Shown here: piece after piece, positions 7,573 through 16,690 of the stretch
Layout of the letters: each line of letters starts with the position of its first letter
Position numbering within the stretch: position 1 is the first letter of the stretch
NCBI GenBank assembly: GCA_003427395.1
Contig: BFEA01000206.1
Span: forward strand, 2,215,174-2,236,468
Direction: 5' to 3'
From: Chara braunii
Lineage: Eukaryota; Streptophyta; Charophyceae; Charales; Characeae
Length of the DNA: 21,295 bases
Program-made: the position numbers and the translations under genes
The notes under the pieces: generated by a model
What the model was told of the DNA's origin: nothing
Databases searched by the model: none
The model's input: only the letters and a program-made list of their open reading frames with translations

Positions 7573-9302
7573 TGGGAATACGCCATGGTACCTCCCTCCT
7601 CGCGCCCATCCAAGCGCAACTGGCGACCCTTGCGCCCTTACTGAAGCAGGTGGCGACTCTTGCCGCTGGCATGCGGCAACTCCAAGACGTTGCCCGTCCT
7701 TCCTCTCCCAACTCTCTCTCGCCCCTTGGCTCTCAGTCCGGGTCCCCCATCCTCCGACATAGTGGCCACGGTGGAGCTTCCTCCTTCGTTGCCCCCGACC
7801 CAACCATCCTAGTGACTGTCCACGCTCCTAGCGCGACGACCGCCACAGGTCGGGCCTTCCCTCACTCTACAAGCGCACCCGCCCTGATTCCGGTCATTAC
7901 GGCCACGAGACCACAACCCTCTGCTGCGGTTTCAACTTTTTCGGGTGCCGCGCTTCTCCCTTCCCTTCGCACGACCGCAGCGCCACCTGGCTCTTCCCCT
8001 TATGGGATGCCCCGCGCTGCTCGTGCGTCTACTTCCCCTACTATTCCTCGCTCAATCTATGTCCGACGTCTTGAGGCCGACCTGGCCTAGATCCGGGCCG
8101 ACCTCGTCCTCTTACGCCTTCAACCACTCCGACCCTCACAGGTGGTCGCACCTTCGGGCGAACCCCCTTCTTCCTCTACTCTTTCATCCATGCAGGCTCG
8201 CTTCCCTCATGGCGGTCCTTTCGACGCCTGGGAGGATTTCTACACTCACTCCCTTCGTGAGGGTCAAACCCCAACCTTCATGGATTTTCAGGTGTTCCTT
8301 GAGGATCGCTTCGGAGCCCGACATGAGGTGACTGACGCCTTCGATCGTATTTTCAGTACACGTTGGTCCGGCTCTGGTGGCGCTGCCGGCCTGGACTGCC
8401 ATATCCAGGTCTTTCAGGACGCCCGCCTCATTTGTGATGTGGCATTCCTCCCCGAGGCTGCCCTTATTGATCGCTTTTTGGCCAGCCTTCCCCTTGAGTA
8501 CCGCTCTGAGTTATGGCGGTATGACTTCACATCGACTCTGTAGGCCTAAGAGGTCGCCAGGGCCCATGAGCGGATGCGGACCCGTCTACACCCAGCTTCC
8601 TCCTCCCAGCCTCAGCGTACTGGTTACGCATCCTCCTTCTCTCACGACACTTCCCAACGCCGTTCCCCTTTCCACGGCCGCTCCCGCCATTCCGCGCAGC
8701 AGGGCCGCCACTTCTCGCACCGCTTCAGTGCGCTCGTGTATGGTGAGCAGGACGCTGTTGCCCCGCTGTCGCCTGAGGGTGACCATAGCGACGACCTCGA
8801 CCTCTGTGAGGCCGTCCACTACCAGTTGGAGGACTCTACCCTCCCTATAGCCGAGCGCCTCCAGCTCGCCCTCTCCACCCTCTCCCGGGCATGCAGCCGC
8901 TCTGGTCACGCTGGCGCGTCGCCTCTCGATATCCCTCAGCAAGACCTCCCTCAGGGCTTTGTCCCTCCTCGCGGTGTCCTTTCCGCTGAGGAGTGCGCGA
9001 CCATTTTGGGTGCTTGCGTTGCCACCAGGACGGTCATACCTCCTCCCGGTGCCCTTGCACCGCCACCCTCGACCGCCACTACGATGAGCTCTCTCACCAG
9101 CGTCGTGCTCAGTCCCCCCCCGGCGCCTCGCATCCCTGCGGCACCTCCTAGCCACGGTGTAGTGTACACCTACCCGCTCCTCAGTAGTCGGTTTTCCGAC
9201 AACTCCGCCGCGGTTTGCCCCTCTTGCTACTGGAGTGGAGATATCGCAGGACCGACAGAGTGGACTCAACCCTCTGTCGCAGTACCGTCTGCGCCTCCGT
9301 AG
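7573..9302 (+). pseudogene. Gypsy B gag
   Basis: A single plus frame runs from about 7573 to 9302 with stops at 8088-8090, 8541-8543 and 8547-8549, and ends at TAG 9300-9302. The Ser/Pro/Ala-rich N-terminal part (about 7573-8140) precedes a region matching the Retrotrans_gag capsid pattern at about 8215-8535. Landmarks are FDAWEDFYTHSLREG, F..FLEDRFG, FQDARLICDV and DRFLASLPLEYRSEL. A low-complexity Ser/Pro linker follows. No zinc knuckle was seen. The role would be capsid formation. GC and C content are higher here than in the PLE. The GC-rich minus-strand frames over it are shadows. Confidence 0.72.
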
Positions 9303-9529
9303 ACCACCGTTTGCCCTCCTACCTCTCCGCGACTACCGACGCGTTGAGCCATTCGCTCAGCCCATTGCAGCAAGCAGATTGCGACTCGCGACGACGTTGT
9401 GTCCTCCTTTCTGGCTCCAGGCTTGTCAGGAGCAACTCACCCTTCATGCTCCAGGCTCGTCAGGAGCGTCTCACCCTCCACGTCGCTGCACTGCGTCGCC
9501 TTCTCGCCACCCTCTCTGACTCTGATCGC

Positions 9530-10290
9530 ACCCTCCCGATCATTCATGTACGACTCGAGACCTCTACGAGGGTGTACTCAGCCTTGTGGGATTTCGTTCT
9601 CAGGGCGACTTCATTCACCAACGTGTGGTGAAGGAAGCACGCTTACCCACGATATGGTCTCCGACGCCCATCTTCGTCACCCTAGGAGATGACAAGACCC
9701 AGCGCTTCTTCGATCAGACGGTCACCGACCTCCCTTTCTTCCTCACTCTGGAGCCAACTAATCGTCCTCCGGCGTCTCGTCGCCACCACTCCTCTGCACA
9801 TTCCGATGTGATGGAGACGGGGTACGACTTCATTCTCGGTACTCCGTGGTCTCGTAGGTTTCGTAGCACTGAGGCCGATTGGGCGACCAACACTCTCGTT
9901 CTCAGAACGAAGTGTGGACAGAGGTATCGCGTACCTTCCATAGGTACCACTGCGACACCACGCCCCAATCCTCCTCCCCTGGAGCCTTCCGCGCCCACAC
10001 CATCTCCTACTATTACTGTCACCTCGCCTCGGCAATTCGCCCACTTCATCCGACAGAACGACGTCACCTTCTTTACGGTGAACGTTACAAATTTATTGCA
10101 CTATGATCCACCCTGTCCAGACGCCGAGCTCATCTCTCTGGAGCCTGATCCTCCTTCTATCTTCATGGCTTCCATCTCTACTTCCCTCCCTCCGCCGCAT
10201 GTCGAGTCCACCCCGCCGTCGGCCGCTGACGCTGACGCTAAGGAACTCGCACGCTATACGGCCGACCTGGAGCTTGCAGTTCGTGACCTC
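9530..10290 (+). pseudogene. Gypsy B aspartic protease and spacer before RT
   Basis: Up to about 9597 the frame reads RLETSTRVYSALWD. It then shifts to a frame reading SQGDFIHQRVVKEARLP. Together these are the retropepsin active-site strand (expected D-S-G-S-Q-G-D-F-I), with a one-base loss at the Asp-Ser-Gly. Further retropepsin-like strands follow, including DFILGTPW (about 9828), as in the ILG motif before the second loop. A Pro-rich spacer and KELARYTADLELAVRDL (about 10240-10290) would lead into RT in an intact element. The active site is damaged, so no protease is expected. Confidence 0.7.
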
Positions 10291-10304
10291 AGTAATAATC
10301 ACCG

Positions 10305-11100
10305 TCTCTTTTTTCTCGCCATGTGTCACTTCTTCCCTGCTGCGCCTTTCGTCCCGTTTTCCCGCTGTTTTTCGCTGGAAACGGCCGAAAACCAGCCCAA
10401 AATCTGGTTAGTCAACTTGTTCTATCGTGCCATGCCCGAACCTTTGCGCGGGCACTTCTTTGAGAAGAGTCAGAAGTCTACCATAACCTGCGATACTCTG
10501 AGTAGGGAAGTGGTAGCGTTTGAAGCACGGTCCATGCCAGTTTCCACTTTCTGGCACAAGGACCTCAATAAGGGTAAGAAGTGGAAGGGTCATACCATCT
10601 CAGGTCAGTTTAAGGGCAAGGATCACCTGATCCTTACACTAGATGAGGGTGGTATGGAACAGGTCCCTTACAGCCAGATAGAGTGGGGCCTGGAGGAGGA
10701 TGACAGTGGCGATAGTCAGGGGAGGACTTACGTTGCTGTCGCGGCTGGAGGGAGGCCGCAAGAAAGAGGAGGCTGGGGCCAAGGGGGCCAGGCTTCCGAT
10801 GGTCGAGGACAGAGCGATCAGGGGGTTGGTGGCAAAGGAGGCCGCCAAGCAGGAGGTAGGGGTCAAGGTCCTCCGCAAAACCGCTCTAGTTACAATCGGT
10901 CACCTAGGAGTGGATGGCACCCTGGTCTGCCGCAAGGCAGGCCTTGGGAGGATCAAGGCCTAGAAAAGACAGTGTGGCAGAGGAGGATAGATCAGGATCA
11001 GTGTATCTATCGCAGTGACCCTGGCCATATTATTAAATATTGTCCTAAGTACAGAGAGGCCCGGTTCACTGCACAGGCAGCAAAAGGCAACCGCCGGTAG
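10305..11100 (+). pseudogene. Gypsy A gag, C-terminal half with degenerate zinc knuckle
   Basis: The frame open from 9586 (through gypsy B sequence) ends at TAG 11098-11100. Family A content starts at about 10305-10385. It includes LVNLFYRAMPEPLRGHFF and a Lys/Gly segment (DLNKGKKWKGHTISGQ), then a Gly/Gln/Arg-rich nucleocapsid-like region. At 11002-11043 it has CIYRSDPGHIIKYC, a C-x2-C-x4-H-x4-C knuckle in which the second Cys is Arg (CGC at 11011). That change would disrupt zinc binding. The capsid half is missing, replaced by the nested B sequence, so this gag is a 5'-truncated remnant. Confidence 0.7.
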
Positions 11101-11212
11101 GGATGGCAACTGCCCTTACCCCTAGACGATGTGGAGAAGAGTGATCGCACCACACAGAAACTCCCAAACCACGTGTGTCTATGGCAGAGGTTGCTGGCCA
11201 GTGCCTAGATAG

Positions 11213-11776
11213 TTGTCCGGAGACTGCTTGTCTCGAGTCTCTCTGGGCACTTCCCTCACAGGTGTGGCAGAAGAGTTGAAGGAGAGAATGCCTGCCTGGG
11301 CCAAAATGAAGAAGGATGCGAAAGGACAACTAGTTTTAGTAGATGTAGAGGTCTTTAGAGGTAGAGTAGGGGCCCTTATAGACAGTGGGGCCACCCGCAC
11401 CTATATCAGCAGGAAAGCGTTCCAGAAGCTCAAGTTAAATCTGAAAGTCCAGAAGTTAGAAGACCCTATAGTCAATATCCTCGCAGACAATCGCACTATG
11501 CGAGTCGAGGATTACGTAGAGGGAGTCCAGACGTACTTTCGCCTAAAGAAGGATGGGAAGGTGGAGAAAGTTCTCCATTCCTTGACTCGCCTCGTAGAGG
11601 ACAACCTTCCTTTCGACATGGCCCTAGGAATGAATTGGGGAGAGGCAGTCGGGGCCACACTTCACTTGAGAGAGCATGAGTGTAGGCTCCCTAGCCCATC
11701 AGGCGAAGTAAAGACTGCTCACTTGTTCCATGTGTCAGGAGTAGACAACTCCCTGGCTGCTCCCGCGTTTGCGTGA
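11213..11776 (+). pseudogene. Gypsy A aspartic protease (retropepsin)
   Basis: The open frame contains VLVDVEVFRGRVGALIDSGATRTYIS, split here as the substrate strand VLVDVEVFRG and the active site ALIDSGATRTYI, with the catalytic Asp codon at 11381-11383. Downstream, NLPFDMALGMNWGEA (about 11608-11650) corresponds to the ILG strand of the family. This domain matures the Gag-Pol polyprotein. The frame ends at TGA 11774-11776, and the same frame continues immediately as polyprotein. This is therefore probably a sense codon mutated to a stop (TGG to TGA is the obvious route) rather than a true end. The start at 11213 is only where the frame opens. Confidence 0.8.
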
Positions 11777-13324
11777 TTAGTGAGGAAGGAGCAAGCAGAA
11801 GAACAAGTCTTCGTAGCCTATGTTAGGCCTGTTATTGAGCCTAAGGAAGAGAAGCCTATGGAGTCGGTCATTGCCAAGCTGCTAGAAGAGTATACAGATT
11901 TAGCCCAGCCGCCTGCAGGAGTAATGTCGCGGCCAATCCAACATCATATTGAGATAGAGCCTGGCAGTAGAACTCCAAAGGGGGCCATGTACAGAATGTC
12001 CCCAAAAGAGTTAAGAGGAACTGCGTAAGCAGTTAGATGAGCTCCTAGAGAAGGTTTGGATTAGGCCCAGTTCGTCTCCATTTGGATCGCCTATTCTTTT
12101 TGTTCCCAAGAAGGAAGGAGAGCTTAGAATGTGCATAGACTATAGGGGTCTCAATGTCGTTACCGTGAAGAATGTTGAACCACTGCCCCGTATAGATGAT
12201 TTTTTAGATCGGGTGGAGGGTTGCAAGTATTTCTCAAAGATAAATTTGAAATCAGGCTATCATCAAATAGAGGTCCATCCTGATGATCGGTACAAAACAG
12301 CATTCAGGACCAGGTATGGGCATTATGAGTTTATAGTGATGCCCTTTGGAGTGACCAATGCACCAGCTACGTTCCAGCGCTGCATGAACGCTCTATGTAG
12401 ACCATGGTTAGATAGATTTGTAGTAGTATACTTAGATGTTATTTTAGTGTTTAGTAACACCCTCCAGGAGCATGAGGGCCATCTGAGACACATCTTGGAG
12501 AAGTTGAGAGAAGCTAACTTCAAGATCAACGCGAAGAAGTGCGAGTGGGCCAAGACCCAAGACTTGTACTTGGGCCACGTCTTAGATGGAAATGGCATAA
12601 AGCCTGAGGCCAGTAACATAGCACCGATCCGAGATTGGCCAACGCCCCGCACACTGACAGAGTTGCGGTCATTTCTAGGCTTAGCCAACTACTATAGGAA
12701 GTTTGTGAGGAACTTTTCTACCATCGCTGCACCCCTCCGCAGGTTGCTAAAGAAAGAGGCAATCTGGGAATGGGATAGAGATTATACATCGGCCTTAAAA
12801 AAGTTAAAGCGGGCCTTGATAGAGTATCCAGTCCTCAAGGTAGCCGACCCATCGTTACCTTTTGTTGTCACCACTGATGCAAGTCAGTGGGGGATAGGTG
12901 TTGTGTTACAGCAAGATAATGGCAATGGGTATAGACCCGTACAATTCATGTCTGCTAGGATGCCTTCAGAGAAGGTTGCGACATCTACCTACGAGAGGGA
13001 ACTTTACGCCCCTAGGCAAGCCTTAGACCATTGGAAGCATTACTTGCTTGGGAGGCACTTCAAAGTTTATTCAGACCACGAGACGTTGAGGTGGCTGAAG
13101 ACGCAGGCCAAGATGACACCTAAGCTTACTAGGTGGGCCGCAAAGATAGACCAATTCGACTTTGAGCTCAAGCCAGTCAAAGGGAAGTATAATATAGTCG
13201 CGGATGCTCTGAGTAGAAGAGCTGATTACTTTGGAGCGATAGTTCACTACTTGGATATAGGACGAGAACTGCAACAGAAAGTTAAGAAAGCCTATGCGCA
13301 GGACCTATTTACAGCGATCGCCTG
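11777..13324 (+). pseudogene. Gypsy A reverse transcriptase - RNase H
   Basis: After TGA 11774-11776 the frame continues to about 12015, where a single extra base shifts it (old frame stops at 12026-12028). The RT frame then runs to TGA 13322-13324. RT motifs in order: [53 protein letters not shown], and YLDV at 12429-12440 where YLDD is needed (Val codon 12438-12440), then [10 protein letters not shown] and [13 protein letters not shown]. The Ty3-type RNase H follows: [15 protein letters not shown] (about 12870), [17 protein letters not shown] (about 13069) and ADALSRR (about 13202). Loss of the second YLDD Asp abolishes polymerase chemistry in known RTs. RNase H acidic residues look intact. 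Confidence 0.9.
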
Positions 13325-14515
13325 AAGAGAGTTAAGGAGGCTCCAGAGACTGAACCAGATTACCGCACTACAAATGACTTACTCTTCGAGAAGACTAACG
13401 TAGCTGATAACTTTTGCATTCCCAACAGCAAAGAGATCCGTAGTTTGATCTTAGGGAAATGTCACGACACAGAGGCACATTTTGGTTGGCAGAAGACATT
13501 AGCCAACCTTATGCGCGCGTATACATGGCCAGGTATGAAGGCCGACTGCATAGAGTATGTACGCAGTCGTAAAGTCTGCCAACGAAATAAGACCATTACG
13601 CAAGCCCCTTTTGGTCTTCTCAGACCCTTGCCTATCTATTCCCGATGGGCCCGGAGACTCTGTATCCATCGATTTCATGGATGCTAAGGTCAGGAGTAGG
13701 CATGGCAAGAGCCAAGTCATGGTGATAGTTGATCAATTTAGTAAGTATGCATTATTTGTTCCTTTGTTCCTTTGCCTTCAGAGGCACGGACAAATTTAGT
13801 AATACAAAAGTTTTTCGATTATTGGGTCAGTGAACATGGTTTACCGCTTTCCATAGTTAGTGATAGGGATACCAGGTTCACTAGTCAGAACTAGCAGGAG
13901 TTGATGGGAGTTTATGGATCTAAGTTGTTGATGTCATCTGGCCGTCACCCAAAGACCAACGGTCGGACTGATTAGATGAACAAAGTCTTGCAGCAGGTTC
14001 TAAGAATGTACATTAGACCCGACCAGGTTAATGGGGATGAGATGCTCCCAAAGGTAGCTAGTGCCTATAATAACAACGTGCACTTAGCCACTTGTCGGAC
14101 TCCCAACGAATTGCATAAGTCCTTTAGACCGTGAAGACCATTTGAGGGACTCAACCGGGATCAGACTCAAAGGTTATCGCCCGGAACTAGGGAGTTCGCG
14201 ATACAGCATGAGAAAGAGATTGCTACCGTAGTAGAGAACCTCAGGAAGGCCCAGCATAGAATGATAGAGCAAGCCAATAAGCATCGTCGCCCATCACAGT
14301 TCCAAGTAGGCGAGTTAGTCTGGGTCAAGTCCAAAGAGTTTGCTCCTAAGGACAATATCTCGGAAAAGTTACTGCCTGCATACCGAGGACCGTGGCCAGT
14401 CCTAGAAGTCAGGGGCTGAGAGGATGGACCATCCTACATAGTCGAGATTCCAGCACACCTCCATACCTATCCGGTGTTTCATACGTCAAAGTTGCTGCCT
14501 TGTTCACAAGTCAAC
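13298..14515 (+). pseudogene. Gypsy A integrase
   Basis: A one-base loss at about 13304 moves the reading frame. The HHCC zinc region follows at about 13460-13590: CHDTEAHFGW and YTWPGMKAD are readable, and the first Cys of the CxxC pair is Arg (RSRKVCQRN). Catalytic core: first Asp in SIDFMD (13671), second Asp in VSDRDTRFTS (13862). The position of the DDE Glu is Asp (GRTD, 13970-13972), followed directly by a TAG. Other stops are at 13892-13894, 14132-14134 and 14417-14419. Frameshifts lie at about 13640-13660 and at an 8-bp duplication of TTCCTTTG near 13758-13775. The C-terminal part reads VGELVWVKSKEF and VFHTSKLLP. All features of a Ty3/gypsy integrase are present but it is clearly dead. 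Confidence 0.85.
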
Positions 14516-14697
14516 AGTTTCCATCACGGATGTCCATGATCCCTCCGTACATGGACAGAAGGTACGACATTGACGGCATCGTAGGTGAAGATGTCTTCAA
14601 AACAGGAGGTAGGGGTCGTCCACAGAAACAGTACAATGTCAGGTTCGCTTTTCAGGAACCAGAGGACGACAGCTCGTTTACACAAACAAAACTTATA
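14516..14697 (+). pseudogene. Gypsy A chromodomain-like C-terminal tail
   Basis: After a frameshift near 14510 the frame reads RYDIDGIVGEDVFKTGG, RGRPQKQYNVRFAF and EPEDDSSFTQTKLI (14560-14697). This follows the chromodomain pattern Y-x-V-E-x-I ... Y-x-V-K-W/F ... D/E-x-S/T-W-E ... L, with the aromatic Trp replaced by Phe. Chromodomains at the integrase C-terminus direct chromoviruses to heterochromatin. The frame runs on into the LTR. The domain is degenerate and short, so the call rests on position plus pattern. Confidence 0.65.
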
Positions 14698-15163
14698 GCG
14701 GATCCCAGGGATCGATCCCCAGACCTTACCTTACCTTACCTTCCTTGTGTACAGTATCAAGTCGACCCTGTGTGTCTTGAACCCGTGACCTATGTGTAGT
14801 AGTTGAAAGTTGTATGTCGTAGGTCTAAGTAGTTGTCGAGGCTTGAACCTTAGATCTGTCGAAGTAGGGTTCATATCTGCATAGGGGTCATAGTTATTGC
14901 AGTTCTGAAAGGTCAAGGTCGTAGTTGCTACAGTCCTGAAAGGTCAAGGTCGTAGCTACTAAAGTCCTGAAAGGCCAAGTCTGCAAACTTCCGGAAGGTA
15001 CAGAAGTGGCCTTTAAAGTTTCTTCTCACGTTATACACAGCAGACCAGAGGTAAGTGGGCAAGTGGTAGGTCCAACTTTGCTTAGTCAGCGATACCCAGT
15101 CCCGATCTCACTTTGTACAGTCAACAAGTACCATGAGGGACTGTGTACACCATGGGCCCGGTG
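14698..15163 (+). repeat. 3' LTR of gypsy A (portion shared with the 5' copy)
   Basis: Direct match to 5673-6143 with about 24 substitutions by hand count, several of them G/A or C/T, and one fewer ACCTT unit. It lies immediately after the chromodomain, as expected for the 3' LTR. The three 31-bp units start at 14900. Confidence 0.85.
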
Positions 15164-15530
15164 GAAAAGGGCAGACCAGCGACTTATAGAAGTATAAATC
15201 AAGAGGCAGCGTCCAGCCATTCATTCATTCCTGCGTGAGCCATGCGGAAGCGCTGCCATAGCGTCTTGTGCGAGGTGGTCTGCAGATGCCCGAGGTCGAA
15301 GTGGGCTTGAAGAAGTTAGTGCACCACAGTTAATAGTAGCTGGCGGCCATAGCTGCCATAGCTAGCGTTAAGTGTTAGTGTGTGTGTGTACGTGAGTGTG
15401 ATACAATGAATGTGTGTGGGGTATTCAGGGTGATCCAGAGTTGAGGTCGTGCGAACAGTGGTGTTGGACACAGTGACGAGAGTTGGGATGTACAGGCGCT
15501 GATGCGCCATAGCCTGTTGAAGCGAGTTTG
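15164..15530 (+). other. Probable remainder of the 3' LTR, with TATA motif
   Basis: The sequence continues past the paired region with GTATAAATC (TATAAAT at 15191-15197), the position expected for a U3 promoter before R. It later has a GT-rich stretch at about 15376-15390. TTCATTCCTGCGTGA at 15224-15238 recurs at 6231-6245, inside the region otherwise assigned to inverted gypsy B. That may be chance or a trace of the deleted LTR part. No coding signal is seen here. Its right limit is a guess. Confidence 0.5.
15191..15197 (+). promoter_or_regulatory. Candidate TATA box of the gypsy A 3' LTR
   Basis: TATAAAT lies about 490 nt into the LTR and just downstream of the paired region. The 5' LTR copy lost this part. 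No initiator or activity evidence is available from sequence. Confidence 0.4.
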
Positions 15531-15539
15531 CATCTGAAC

Positions 15540-16690
15540 TGTGTTCTCAGTTTCCATATCTTTGAGCTTTGAGTGGGCGCTTGGTGCCAGTGTGAATTGC
15601 CATCTGTTTGCATGTATGCGAAGTGAAGAAGAAAGTGAGTCTGATTGCAGATCTGTGGTTGTTGATGCTATCCGATCTCTGAATATTCCGGTAATTTGGA
15701 GAGAGCTAGTGATTTGAAGGTTGCATGTCATTTGGGTAAAGAATAAGTGTGGAAGATTTGTTGCATAACTACCGGAAGGCTGCGAGGGACATATCCCCGG
15801 TGTGTTGCTGTGAGTCCTTTCAAGGAATTTTCCCATGCTCTGATGGTCATGTCACTTTTCGGATCAGCCAAGTGGAATGCTTTCCAAGATGGTTGTCAAA
15901 TGCCAGGAATATCCCGCATCCTTCGGTGAAGGATGCTCTGAAATGTCTGAGTAGGTCCCTGTGCGATGCTTTCCCGTCCTTTGCTCCTTTCTCCTCTGAC
16001 GTCTCCGCTAACTTCGTTAATGATAAGATTGCTAATCGCGTTGTTGGCGGTAAATGTTCGCTTGGACTCCCCCCTCCCCCCCCTCCCCCCCCAGTCACTT
16101 TTCGGATCAGCCAAGTGGAATGCTTTCCGAGATGGTTGTCAAATGCCAAGAATATCCTGCATCCTTCGATGAAGGATGCTCTGAAATGTCTGAGTAGGTC
16201 CCTGTGCGATGCTTTCCTGTCCTTTGCTCCTTTCTCCTCTGACGTCTCCGCTAACTTGTTAATGATAAGATTGTTAATTGTGTTGGTGGCGGTAAATGTT
16301 CGCTTGGACTTCCCCCTCCCCCCCCTCCCCCCCCTCCCCCTTCCCCTTCCTTTTCTCCTTCTTCTCCTTCTTCTTCTTCTTTTTCTTCTTCCTCTATTTT
16401 TTCTAACTCGGAACTCAAGTCTTTGTCGTGTGAGGTGGACTCTATTCTCAATATCCGATCGTTTTTGTCCGGTTTGGTTTCTTGTACTATTGATCACAAT
16501 TCGGGTGACTCCTTTGTTTGTTGTCCGGTGGTCTACCTTGATGGTCTAAAAAGGCTTTTTCTTGACGATCAGGGTTTCTTGAGGGTTGACTTTGACGACA
16601 AATCCCTGTAAGAGAACTGTCGTAAGAAGTTCGTGGATGGGAAATTTGGTCGTCTGGGCAGGTGGAAGAAATCTGGTACATTTGGCAAGG
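15540..16690 (+). pseudogene. PLE ORF2 middle region between GIY-YIG and RT, with internal duplication
   Basis: Protein-like frames resume after the gypsy element: EWALGASVNC, CMRSEEESESDCRSVVVDA, then from 15749 EDLLHNYRKAARDISPVCCC...PCSDGHVTF. That last run has a Cys/His cluster (three adjacent Cys, then C-x3-H) that could bind zinc. It continues as SNARNIPHPSVKDALKCLSRSL. A 243-bp tandem duplication follows (15851-16336), then a Pro/Ser tract and, in another frame from about 16423, SCEVDSILNIRSF to DFDDKSL with TAA at 16609-16611. Frames change several times and a TAA sits at about 15746. I do not recognise a named domain. Its position between endonuclease and RT in permuted PLEs makes it linker or RT N-terminal sequence. 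Confidence 0.55.
15851..16336 (+). repeat. 243-bp tandem duplication inside the PLE
   Basis: The segment beginning GTCACTTTTCGGATCAGCC at 15851 recurs at 16094, a period of exactly 243 bp (81 codons), so the first copy stays in frame with the second. Each copy ends in a C-rich tract (16069-16092 and about 16312-16345). Copies differ at scattered bases, including a one-base loss at about 16256 in copy 2. Unequal exchange or slippage at the C-tracts is a plausible origin. Confidence 0.92.

Larger units (their letters stand above)
6144..10300. mobile_element. Fragment of a second Ty3/gypsy family (B), internally inverted, nested in gypsy A
   Basis: 6146-7572 encodes RT and RNase H on the minus strand. 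7573 to about 10290 encodes gag and protease on the plus strand. Both resemble one gypsy lineage distinct from family A: the protease motif is GSQGDFI rather than DSGAT, and the RT sequence differs. The end of the protease block and the start of the RT block look like neighbouring parts of one polyprotein. The arrangement is explained most simply by an in-place inversion of gag-protease relative to RT. No LTR of B is visible. The right junction lies between about 10290 and 10385, judged from protein similarity only. Confidence 0.7.
5673..15530 (+). mobile_element. Ty3/gypsy chromovirus (family A) inserted into the PLE
   Basis: Direct LTR copies begin at 5673 and 14698. Internally on the plus strand are a gag C-terminal half with a zinc knuckle, an aspartic protease, RT-RNase H, integrase and a chromodomain-like tail, in Ty3/gypsy order (integrase after RNase H). 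The gag front and primer-binding region are replaced by family B material (6144 to about 10300). The LTR pair differs at about 24 of 466 aligned positions plus one 5-bp indel, so the insertion is not recent. The right boundary is uncertain: paired LTR similarity ends at 15163, a TATA motif lies at 15191, and PLE coding sequence is recognisable only from about 15540-15600. No target-site duplication was found. Confidence 0.82.

Noticed and set aside
8586-9269. 227-residue minus-strand open frame
   Set aside because: Arg/Gly-rich antisense shadow of GC-rich gypsy B gag.
15376-15390. Microsatellite (GT)n as a separate feature
   Set aside because: Too short and imperfect to list on its own; mentioned with the LTR remainder.
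15847-16497. 216-residue minus-strand open frame
   Set aside because: Antisense of the duplicated PLE segment and the C-rich tract, with Gly/Arg runs.
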